Assembly: GCA_023250175.1 (NCBI GenBank)
Contig: JAHFBD010000077.1
Span: forward strand, 1 to 7,123
DNA length: 7,123 nucleotides
Origin: Candidatus Melainabacteria bacterium
GTDB taxonomy: Bacteria > Cyanobacteriota > Vampirovibrionia > 2-02-FULL-35-15
Direction: 5' to 3'
Shown: piece after piece, positions 1 to 6,156 of the stretch
How positions within the stretch are numbered: the stretch's first letter is position 1
Layout: each line of letters begins with the position of its first letter
Notes under the pieces: model-generated
Databases searched by the model: none
Told to the model about the DNA's origin: nothing
Seen by the model: only the letters and a program-made list of their open reading frames with translations
Made by a program: the position numbers and the translations under genes

Positions 1-961
1 AAGATAATGCATTAATCACTAATTGAGCTCGTTCTTCTTTACTTAATATCATTGCTGTATACAGAGTTCTGCTAGCATGATATGTCTCATGAGACATGAT
101 ATTCAAAACATCATATAAAGTTAATTTGTTTTTATCTGTTTCATTTGTTACTCGCAAAATATTTTCCCTCTGGTGATAATTCCCTAAAAATCTAACAGAG
201 TCAAATAACATTTGTGGTCTAACTAATTCAGGTAATCCTAATAATTTACAACATTGTACAAATTTTTCCTGTATGTCCGGCAATATTTCACTAAGTGATT
301 CTTCATCGTGAGAAGAAAATAAACCAAAATAAAAGTCCTCGTTCTTTACCGGACTTGTTAAAAAGTCTAGTGATTTTAAGCTGGCACGTGTAACGAAAGT
401 ATTATTAAGTCCATGCATCATCGATGTTGCTAAAAAATAATTTTGCATAGAAACAAGAGAGGTATTAATGTTAGCTTGGATATTAATCTTTTGAGATACA
501 ATTCCTAAGGTTAATTCAACAACAACAACATCTTCTTCTCTTCTTATTAAAAGGTTTTCTGCATTAGCAAGAGCCTCTTCAGAAAACCTGAAAGCAATCT
601 TTTTGATTTGAACAGTTTCAAATGATCTAAGTCCCTTATAACCCTTTCCATCTTTGATGTTTAAAGTTTTGGGTTCAACAATAAATAAACCTACTTCTGA
701 ATTTAATTGTACTTGTAAAGATTCGGGAAGATCATAAAAACTAACAAGCCACAAATCATCAGTTAATCTTAAAGGAGTTTCTATAGGTCCTGAAGATTTA
801 TATTCTACGGGAAGAGAAAAATTTGCTCGGATAGCAGTACCATGTGAATTGGTTATTACTGAAGGATTCGGTTCGGTATTTGTTAAATCGATACTATTGT
901 TACTAACTTTATTCGTTTGCAGAGAATGATTTAAGTTATCAATTCCATTGAGAGATACCAT
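1..961 (-). CDS. Zincin-like (HExxH) putative metallopeptidase, 3' end cut by window edge
   Basis: The reading frame is open from an ATG at 961 to the left edge, giving 320 residues with no stop; the C-terminus is missing. Residues 291-295 read HETYH, in the hydrophobic helix context DVLNIMSHETYHASR. This is the HExxH arrangement in which two His bind zinc and Glu is the catalytic base. A short extended stretch (ENILRV, about 266-271) lies just before that helix, as the edge strand does in many zincins. The third zinc ligand would lie beyond the window. Residues 1-45 are Ser/Asn/Thr-rich and look disordered; about 62-170 look beta-rich; there is no obvious signal peptide or membrane segment. 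The start is set by a Shine-Dalgarno site (AGGGAGG) 4 nt upstream, with no alternative start above it. The N-terminus (VSLNGIDN) resembles that of the protein at 3271-4929. I do not recognise the family; peptidase activity is inferred from one motif only. Confidence 0.8.
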   Translation of the reverse strand, partial: MVSLNGIDNLNHSLQTNKVSNNSIDLTNTEPNPSVITNSHGTAIRANFSLPVEYKSSGPIETPLRLTDDLWLVSFYDLPESLQVQLNSEVGLFIVEPKTLNIKDGKGYKGLRSFETVQIKKIAFRFSEEALANAENLLIRREEDVVVVELTLGIVSQKINIQANINTSLVSMQNYFLATSMMHGLNNTFVTRASLKSLDFLTSPVKNEDFYFGLFSSHDEESLSEILPDIQEKFVQCCKLLGLPELVRPQMLFDSVRFLGNYHQRENILRVTNETDKNKLTLYDVLNIMSHETYHASRTLYTAMILSKEERAQLVINALS

Positions 962-972
962 TATTCCTCCCT
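962..972 (-). promoter_or_regulatory. Shine-Dalgarno site of the zincin-like gene
   Basis: Read on the minus strand this is AGGGAGG, then four bases (AATA), then the ATG at 961. It is one of the two strong ribosome sites in the window and fixes the start of this gene. Confidence 0.75.
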
Positions 973-976
973 TTGC

Positions 977-1005
977 ATAATATAGTATAAAGGCAAAATA
1001 TACAA
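977..1005 (-). promoter_or_regulatory. Candidate sigma-70-type promoter of the zincin-like gene
   Basis: On the minus strand TTGTAT (1000-1005) and TATTAT (977-982) are separated by 17 bp. An overlapping alternative -10, TATACT (984-989), would start transcription a few bases earlier and keep the whole Shine-Dalgarno site in the leader; it has only a poor -35. The region is so A+T-rich that such boxes arise by chance, so this is a suggestion. Confidence 0.35.
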
Positions 1006-1154
1006 AGAATTGATAAAAATAGTCTCCTAGCAATTTCTTAAATAATGCAAGATTAGTAAAAAATTGTTTATCGGTTGTATTTAAAGCAGCTCTTAACCTA
1101 ACTTGTTGATAAAATCTGAAAATATTAAATTAGACTTACTAAGTAATAACTATA

Positions 1155-1189
1155 CAAATTTAACAATTTGAATTTTAAGATAGTATATC
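1155..1189 (+). promoter_or_regulatory. Candidate promoter and overlapping dyad upstream of the 678-residue gene
   Basis: TTAACA (1160-1165, five of six matches to the -35 consensus) lies 18 bp before TATATC (1184-1189, four of six). The leader to the ATG at 1221 would be about 25 nt. The putative -35 sits inside a perfect 6-bp dyad, CAAATT-TAAC-AATTTG (1155-1170), which could be an operator. Chance is a real alternative in this A+T-rich sequence. Confidence 0.3.
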
Positions 1190-1220
1190 CTAGTAATTTA
1201 TTAGTTGAGAAAAAATTTAT

Positions 1221-3257
1221 ATGGCAATTCCACCAATAAATCCTGTTGAAATTAATAGACTTGCAAAAAAAATTGCATATTCAAAAGATAAAAAAACAAC
1301 GGTTGCTGAGCTTTTAGGAGAACCTGGGTCAGACAAAAGAAAACAACTAGATCCTACTTTCGTAAAAGCAGTTTTACACAAAGTAAAAAAAATTATTAAA
1401 AGAGAGTCTGATCAACCAACTTTACATCCAATTAAAGACTGGGGATTTGTACAAATTATAAAAGGTATTCAAAACAGAATTGAAGAACCATCAAAAACAA
1501 GTCTAGAGTCTGCAGATCTTGCCCTTAAAAGAGAGTTAGAACAAATGCATCTTGAAGACTATGTAGATGTTTGTCGTTCAGCACAAGATTTGCTTCAAAT
1601 GTATGAATATGCTCTACCATTTGAAATAAAAGGTAAAAGAGATCCTGCAAATCCTATTTGCTCAGAAGGTACAAAAAACTATTTTTATAAAAAGTTAAAA
1701 GAAAAACATGATGAGCTTAGCTATTTAGAATTAGATATAGATGCAATTGCTACAAAAAGTTCATTGGCAGTTTTTATGCTGACTGAAAATGAAGAACTAG
1801 TATCTTACTCATTTCACCTTCCTGACTTAGAGCTGGATACTGTAACAAACATCTTCTCAGGACTCACCTACCCCAAAAAGAGAGACTTCGTTACTGCTTA
1901 TTTTATGAATCCCGGTACATCAAGCTCAGAACTTTATCCTCTTATAAAGTCACTGTTTGCTATTTCCAATGGTTTAGATAAAGTGGTTCAAAGTGAGCAA
2001 GTTATAGACAATACTAAAGATAAAACTATTAAAGAACCTGAGCACGTAGGGCAGGATGATTTACCACAAGATTTTGTCAGATATATAATTGATGGTGAAC
2101 TCATTGAAGATGTAATTGAATTTGAAAACACAACTGAATCAAAAACAAATGATATAACTACTATTGATTCAACCCAAGAACTACTATTCAAGCAATCAGC
2201 AGAAGAGGTAAACAATATTACTCAATATATTGGAAGGCTTTTATACACTCAAGCTTTGACTTTTCCAGATAAAATAGATACTTTGATAAACTCTGATCTC
2301 GATGATGAAGATGAGTTTGGTGGAATCCACTTAATTGATGAAAGCAGTGGAACTCCTTTTGTTTCAAACCAATATACAAAACAATATATTCTTGATAGAC
2401 AAGAAATATTAATTGCCGGAATAGAAGAACACATTTTTGATATTTCTTTTGAAAACAAATTGAAATTATTCCCTAAACTAAGCGGGGATGAGCATAGACT
2501 TAGACTTGCTTGTATTTTAACTAATGAGGTAGAAAGCGAATCAGAAATTGCTAAAGTAGAAAAAGTCTTTTTAAATGAAATTGATAATGAAGATTTGATA
2601 GATAATACAGGATTCAGAGCTGCTAATAGCGTAGAGTGTTATGCTCTCTTAAAAAGAGCAGATGCTGTAGACAAGTTAATAGACTTTTTAGATCATGAAG
2701 ATCATTTAGTCCGCTATCAGGCATTTAAAAAATTATGCGATCAAGATGTTACTGGAGTCCCGGGAGAAAATGCTTTGGTTGAAAAAATAGAGAAAGATAT
2801 ACAATCAGGAAATCCCTCCTGGGCACTTTCAGCACTTTGTAAATATTCAAGCAATCAATATAGTTCTGAAATTGGAAATCAAGATAAGTATAAGGCTATT
2901 TTAATCAGAGTGTTAATGCTAAAAAAAATTAATATTAAAGATGCATTTAAGAAATTAGATGGGTTAGAAGTTCCATTTACATTAAATCTGGGTGACCCTT
3001 CTCCCGGAGACATTGAACCTTTAAGCTTATTAGAAGTAATAGATTATATTGGAGTACCTGAGCTTGTAGATATTACACTTAATAGTCCACAAAAAAATGT
3101 TAGAGATAATGCAAGAAAAATATTAGAGGTATTACTTGAAGAAGATCCTCATTCACTAGATGATTTTATGAAAACTGATGAGCTTGCTGATAGCCTAAGA
3201 AAAGCTGCGGGAATTGCACATGCAAGTAGTATACAATATAGAAAAAAAGATAATTAA
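1221..3257 (+). CDS. Large acidic hypothetical protein with C-terminal HEAT-like helical repeats
   Basis: This encodes 678 residues of unknown function, apparently soluble and cytoplasmic: there is no signal peptide or membrane helix. The first 65 residues are Lys-rich and basic. A central stretch, about 255-330, is Asp/Glu/Thr/Ser-rich and likely a flexible linker; another acidic run (DLDDEDE) is at 359-365. Residues about 469-509 look like a HEAT repeat: helix, acidic turn DHEDHLVR, helix YQAFKKL. About 601-640 look like another (ELVDITLNSPQKNVRDNARKI is the core of its second half). HEAT arrays are protein-binding scaffolds, so a binding role is likely, partner unknown. The start is firm: an in-frame TGA lies at 1206-1208 and the next Met is residue 109. 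The ribosome site is weak, at best GAGA 10 nt upstream. The stop lies 13 bp from the end of the convergent neighbour. I do not recognise a named family. Confidence 0.85.
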   Translation: MAIPPINPVEINRLAKKIAYSKDKKTTVAELLGEPGSDKRKQLDPTFVKAVLHKVKKIIKRESDQPTLHPIKDWGFVQIIKGIQNRIEEPSKTSLESADLALKRELEQMHLEDYVDVCRSAQDLLQMYEYALPFEIKGKRDPANPICSEGTKNYFYKKLKEKHDELSYLELDIDAIATKSSLAVFMLTENEELVSYSFHLPDLELDTVTNIFSGLTYPKKRDFVTAYFMNPGTSSSELYPLIKSLFAISNGLDKVVQSEQVIDNTKDKTIKEPEHVGQDDLPQDFVRYIIDGELIEDVIEFENTTESKTNDITTIDSTQELLFKQSAEEVNNITQYIGRLLYTQALTFPDKIDTLINSDLDDEDEFGGIHLIDESSGTPFVSNQYTKQYILDRQEILIAGIEEHIFDISFENKLKLFPKLSGDEHRLRLACILTNEVESESEIAKVEKVFLNEIDNEDLIDNTGFRAANSVECYALLKRADAVDKLIDFLDHEDHLVRYQAFKKLCDQDVTGVPGENALVEKIEKDIQSGNPSWALSALCKYSSNQYSSEIGNQDKYKAILIRVLMLKKINIKDAFKKLDGLEVPFTLNLGDPSPGDIEPLSLLEVIDYIGVPELVDITLNSPQKNVRDNARKILEVLLEEDPHSLDDFMKTDELADSLRKAAGIAHASSIQYRKKDN

Positions 3258-3270
3258 TTGTTAAAGATAC

Positions 3271-4929
3271 TTATAGATCGGAGCTTCCTACTTGTCCCAT
3301 ACCAGCAAGTTTTCTGGTCAGTTCAGAACTTTGTGAAATTGATGAATCTATCAATGTTCGTGTTAAAAGACTATAAACTCTTTCCTGATTTATAGTACAA
3401 GAATAATTTAACAATTCTTGAGAATTTGTTCTCAAGGACTTTTCATCTACTGAATCTGAAAGTGCCCACTGGAAAAAAGTATCAACCCCTATACGCTCTA
3501 TTAAATCTATAGCTTGTTCCGACTGTTCAACATCAACAGGATCAAAAAGAAAATCTCCATTTTCTTTTGCAATTGGACACAAATAGCTACCTGAGAGATT
3601 TTCAAATGCTGCTCTTATTGGTTTTTTATCTTTATCCTTATAATCAAAACTAAATATGTTTTTAATTAAATTTAAGTATACATTTTGATCCTTTGCTATA
3701 TAAAGCAGGTTTAAACAAGATAGTGGCAATGATGTAACTTCATTTTCAATTTGATTTACAATTACATCAGTTAAAGCTTGTTTGCCATTTTCTCCCATAT
3801 TATTTGCCAACAAATAAACTGCATTGCCAACAACAAAAGGATCTTTGTCTTTTAGAATAAATCCTTTTAAACAATCAATAGATTCTGAATCATAATTCAT
3901 TGCATTAACCAGATGATTAATTGCAATGTAACGCCTGTATCTATTTTCACTGCTTGTATCATCTACCGTATCAGTCAATTCTCGAATGAAAACTGATTTA
4001 GCAGATTCTGCATAATGATATGAAAACAACTTTGCAATATCATCACTAACTCTTTTACTAAGGGATGTTGTGTATAAAGCTTCAAGATATACTAAAGCCT
4101 CATCATTTAATTTTGTTCTTGCTTCTGCACTTTGGAGTATGTTTAATTGAATCATTTGAATCTTATGTGCTACTGCTACTTGGTCTTCCTGAGGTAAAGC
4201 AAAATTAATTTGATATTTTTCCAGTACATCTAAAAGAAGCTTAGGTTCTGCAAAATTAAGTAATGTAGAAGCAAAATTATCTACCCTTATTACTTCCGGA
4301 TATCTAATATTAAGCAACATTTCTTTCAACTCATCTTGAGGTAATGCTTGTAAAAATCGAAGGTAAAATCTTTTATTGCTTTCTACAACTTTGTTATCTC
4401 CAAGCCCAGATCTTTCTTCAAGATATGGGAGCATTAATTGATGAAAGATTTCATCTTTATCCTCAAGAGCAAATAACATCTTTAAAATAACTGCTGACTC
4501 TGGAAGTGACTCAGTTATAATAATTCTCCTTTTTAAGTCTTCAATAAGATCAAATGGAACGCCTGATAGTTTTTTCCTAATTTCATTTTCAAAAGATTTA
4601 TCAGACTTCAGAGCATTACTTAAATACTCTGTAATGTTGTTTTCAAAATCCCCACTAGAAAAATCGCCTATTTTTATTACCTTGTCTTTTATAAAATCTG
4701 ATACAATTTCTGTATTTAAAACAGCTTTTCTGGCAATATTAAACAAAATAGGATTAACAGAAGGATTAACACTACTACTTAGAGGACAATTTTCTACGGT
4801 ATTAGGTGGAATATCTCCTTTTTGAGGTCCAATCTCAACTTCATTACTAGAAACATTATCTACAGATACCTCATTTTCTTTAGGCTTAAGTAGGTTACTA
4901 TTTATTCCGTTGAATGTAATTTTATCCAT
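3271..4929 (-). CDS. Hypothetical alpha-helical protein with HEAT-like segment and disordered N-terminus
   Basis: This encodes 552 residues of unknown function. Residues 1-60 are low in hydrophobics and rich in Asn, Ser, Val and Pro, and look disordered; they open with KITFNGIN, similar to the N-terminus of the zincin-like protein at 1-961. From about 61 onward the sequence is predominantly amphipathic helix. Residues about 329-375 fit a HEAT-like pair: RYIAINHLVNAM, then LKGFILKDKDPFVVGNAVYLLA, with the typical acidic turn before the second helix. No catalytic motif, signal peptide or membrane span is visible. The start is supported by an in-frame TAA (4939-4941) just upstream and no other Met until residue 151, although there is essentially no Shine-Dalgarno site (the leader reads ATACGAAA). 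It is convergent with the 678-residue gene; 171 bp separate it from the minus-strand gene upstream, so it probably has its own promoter. A scaffold or interaction role is the best guess, and it is only a guess. Confidence 0.85.
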   Translation of the reverse strand: MDKITFNGINSNLLKPKENEVSVDNVSSNEVEIGPQKGDIPPNTVENCPLSSSVNPSVNPILFNIARKAVLNTEIVSDFIKDKVIKIGDFSSGDFENNITEYLSNALKSDKSFENEIRKKLSGVPFDLIEDLKRRIIITESLPESAVILKMLFALEDKDEIFHQLMLPYLEERSGLGDNKVVESNKRFYLRFLQALPQDELKEMLLNIRYPEVIRVDNFASTLLNFAEPKLLLDVLEKYQINFALPQEDQVAVAHKIQMIQLNILQSAEARTKLNDEALVYLEALYTTSLSKRVSDDIAKLFSYHYAESAKSVFIRELTDTVDDTSSENRYRRYIAINHLVNAMNYDSESIDCLKGFILKDKDPFVVGNAVYLLANNMGENGKQALTDVIVNQIENEVTSLPLSCLNLLYIAKDQNVYLNLIKNIFSFDYKDKDKKPIRAAFENLSGSYLCPIAKENGDFLFDPVDVEQSEQAIDLIERIGVDTFFQWALSDSVDEKSLRTNSQELLNYSCTINQERVYSLLTRTLIDSSISQSSELTRKLAGMGQVGSSDL

Positions 4930-4950
4930 TTTCGTATATTAATTTTTAAT

Positions 4951-4979
4951 ATAATATACTACTATCAATCAAATTACAA
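4951..4979 (-). promoter_or_regulatory. Candidate sigma-70-type promoter of the 552-residue gene
   Basis: On the minus strand TTGTAA (4974-4979) and TATTAT (4951-4956, five of six matches to consensus) have the optimal 17-bp spacer. Transcription would start about 15 nt before the ATG at 4929, giving a very short leader with no Shine-Dalgarno site. The boxes closely resemble TTGTAT-17-TATTAT in front of the zincin-like gene. Confidence 0.45.
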
Positions 4980-4996
4980 TTACTAATAAAATAGTC

Positions 4997-5038
4997 ATAA
5001 GTGTAGGGTCAAAACAATGGGTCATACAAGACACTTAT
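4997..5038. repeat. 8-bp inverted repeat enclosing a GGGTCA direct repeat
   Basis: ATAAGTGT (4997-5004) and ACACTTAT (5031-5038) are perfect inverted arms around a 26-base loop. The loop holds GGGTCA twice (5006-5011 and 5019-5024, 13 bp apart). It lies in the 171-bp gap downstream of the amphipathic-repeat gene. It lacks the G+C-rich stem and U-tract of an intrinsic terminator in either direction. It could be a regulator site, a weak hairpin at the 3' end of the upstream transcript, or a remnant of an insertion-sequence end; none is proven. Confidence 0.45.
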
Positions 5039-5100
5039 TTATTTCTAATTGTAGAGATTGTTTAAATAGTTGGCACAGTATTTTCATTTTTAATAAGAGC

Positions 5101-5766
5101 TTAAATTGATTCTTCTGCAGCGCCCATATTAAAAACATTAATAGCAGCTTCGGGGTTACGATTTTGTTTACTGTAATTGCCATCTTGCTTAAGCGGATTA
5201 ACAATTTTTTCTAACAAAGCAAGTTTCAACAGCGAATTTAATCCTGATTGATTTGATTCTCCCTTTTGATTGAATAAATTAGCAACTTTTTTAAACAAAG
5301 CAAGTTTCAACAGCGAATTTAATCCTGATTGATTTGATTCTCCTTTTTGATTGAACAAATTAATAGCTTTTTTGAACAACGCAAGTTTCAACAGCGAATT
5401 TAATCCTGACTGCTTTGATTCTCCTTTGCTAGGATTAGAATCATCAAAAATATTAAATAGAGAATCTGTTTGTGGTTTCTTTTCTCCTCCTGTAGCAGCC
5501 TTGGGATCATTATTGTGCGCTAACATATTGCCTAACACAAATTCATCTCCTCCATTTTCCCCTCCTGATAGTAAAAAGAGACGAGCAGTATCTAGTTCAT
5601 CTCGTAGCTCATTTATTGTCTTATCCTTACTATTTACAGTTTGTTGAGCTGCTGCTTGTGCTTGTTGCGCTGCTGCTGCCGCTGCTGCTTGATCTTCAGC
5701 TTGTTGTTGTGCTTTTATTGATGATGCTACTGCAGGAAAACCTCCGACATCTTCGATCCAACTCAT
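5101..5766 (-). CDS. Hypothetical protein with Ala/Gln-rich N-terminus and three amphipathic 27-residue repeats
   Basis: This encodes 221 residues. Residues 19-42 are almost only Ala and Gln, followed by a charged, probably coiled-coil stretch (about 46-66). A Gly/Asn/Asp-rich linker runs to about 114. Residues 115-141, 142-168 and 169-195 are tandem repeats with consensus GESNQSGLNSLLKLALFKK plus a variable INLFNQK-like tail. Each unit would form one Leu/Phe-rich helix with Lys on the polar face, a cationic amphipathic pattern suited to membrane contact or helix bundling. The third unit is the most diverged (LLEKIVNPLKQD). The last 26 residues are Asn/Ala-rich. There is no signal peptide. 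The start is fixed by a strong Shine-Dalgarno site, AAGGAG, 6 nt after its last base to the ATG. I recognise no family. A secreted, structural or membrane-active role is possible, but the sequence only shows the composition and the repeats. Confidence 0.8.
   Translation of the reverse strand: MSWIEDVGGFPAVASSIKAQQQAEDQAAAAAAAQQAQAAAQQTVNSKDKTINELRDELDTARLFLLSGGENGGDEFVLGNMLAHNNDPKAATGGEKKPQTDSLFNIFDDSNPSKGESKQSGLNSLLKLALFKKAINLFNQKGESNQSGLNSLLKLALFKKVANLFNQKGESNQSGLNSLLKLALLEKIVNPLKQDGNYSKQNRNPEAAINVFNMGAAEESI
5182..5424 (-). repeat. Three tandem 81-bp repeats inside the amphipathic-repeat gene
   Basis: The units are 5344-5424, 5263-5343 and 5182-5262, in coding order. Units 1 and 2 differ at about nine of 81 positions by eye. 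Units 2 and 3 are identical over roughly the 50 bases coding for the first half (GESNQSGLNSLLKLAL) and diverge in the second half. The length is a multiple of three, so unit gain or loss keeps the frame. Near-identity at the DNA level points to recent duplication or gene conversion. Confidence 0.9.
5641..5708 (-). repeat. GCN/CAA-rich low-complexity tract coding for Ala/Gln
   Basis: The coding strand is a run of GCA, GCN and CAA codons for the Ala/Gln-rich segment at residues 20-42 of the amphipathic-repeat protein. The tract is more G+C-rich than its surroundings and imperfectly trinucleotide-repetitive, so it may vary in length by slippage in steps that keep the frame. Confidence 0.6.
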
Positions 5767-5778
5767 AGTTATCTCCTT
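5767..5778 (-). promoter_or_regulatory. Strong Shine-Dalgarno site of the amphipathic-repeat gene
   Basis: The minus strand reads AAGGAG, then ATAACT, then the ATG at 5766. The site is a near-perfect anti-16S match at good spacing and implies efficient translation, in contrast to the weak sites of the two HEAT-like genes. Confidence 0.8.
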
Positions 5779-5817
5779 GTATTTTCTATCTAGCCATCTT
5801 TAATTAAGTTATTAGGA

Positions 5818-5847
5818 TTTATAAAATACATGAGGCGAGTTAACCAA
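5818..5847 (-). promoter_or_regulatory. Candidate promoter of the amphipathic-repeat gene
   Basis: On the minus strand TTGGTT (5842-5847) lies 18 bp before TATAAA (5818-5823, five of six matches to consensus). The leader would be about 45 nt and include the strong Shine-Dalgarno site. The -35 matches only three of six positions, so the call is weak. Confidence 0.3.
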
Positions 5848-5982
5848 TAATTATGATTTAATAATATTAGAAACATTTAATCTCTAACCAATTCTAAAGT
5901 CAGCAAGTTTTTCACAACACCCTAAATGATGCATGAATATTGCCTTTGCAAACCTCATCAGTTAAATTGGTTTAATAGAATA

Positions 5983-6053
5983 TTCTTCCTAGTATCTATT
6001 AAAATCAAGATAAAGAGATATTTATTCAATAATACTAAACTCACTAGGAAGAA
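5983..6053. repeat. 11-bp perfect inverted repeat with 49-base loop
   Basis: TTCTTCCTAGT (5983-5993) and ACTAGGAAGAA (6043-6053) are exact reverse complements. The loop (5994-6042) is very A+T-rich. The dyad is about 100 bp downstream of the SulP stop on the minus strand, so it could form a long-range stem in the SulP 3' untranslated region, part of a small RNA, or a small element's ends. There is no U-tract directly after either arm, which argues against a simple terminator. Confidence 0.6.
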
Positions 6054-6156
6054 AGAACTATTTTTACAACAGTCAAGTTTTAGAAAGATTTTAAAAGTTT
6101 GTGTGAGAACAATACTACTAAGGGTAGCGTCGTTAGAGAATGTTAGAAGCAAATAA

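Larger units (their letters stand above)
5767..6156. other. 390-bp non-coding stretch between SulP and the amphipathic-repeat gene
   Basis: I see no convincing gene here. Two open frames cross it: 5926-6156 on plus and 5958-6218 on minus. They have no ribosome site, look like translated A+T-rich spacer (Ile/Leu/Phe/Lys-rich, no motif) and overlap each other or the SulP end. The part near 5766 holds the promoter and ribosome site of that gene. The part near 6157 should hold the 3' end of the SulP transcript, but no canonical G+C-rich hairpin with a U-tract is visible. The one notable structure is the inverted repeat at 5983-6053. Confidence 0.6.

Noticed and set aside
1988..2458. Minus-strand open frames of 75 and 69 residues opposite the 678-residue gene.
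   Set aside because: They are Ser-rich shadows of the acidic coding sequence on the plus strand, with no ribosome site and no family resemblance.
3200..3320. Slight resemblance between the C-terminal tails of the two convergent proteins (SLRKAAGIAHASS and ELTRKLAGMGQVGSS).
   Set aside because: Only a few matching small residues in helix-forming tails; too short and weak to claim homology or a shared C-terminal signal.
5022..5204. A 60-residue minus-strand open frame overlapping the end of the amphipathic-repeat gene.
   Set aside because: It is out of frame with the repeat gene, starts inside its third repeat and has no ribosome site; it is a frame shadow.
5182..5424. CRISPR-like array, because of regularly spaced identical DNA segments.
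   Set aside because: The repeats are contiguous 81-bp units without unique spacers, and they lie in frame inside a protein gene.
5954..5961. CTGATGAG on the minus strand, the 5' core of a hammerhead ribozyme.
   Set aside because: No GAAA core follows within the distance of a stem II, and no flanking stems I or III are seen. The eight bases are a chance match.
6110..6135. Small hairpin CTACTAAGGGTAG near the SulP 3' end as an intrinsic terminator.
   Set aside because: The stem is only about 4 bp and there is no run of U after it on the minus strand.
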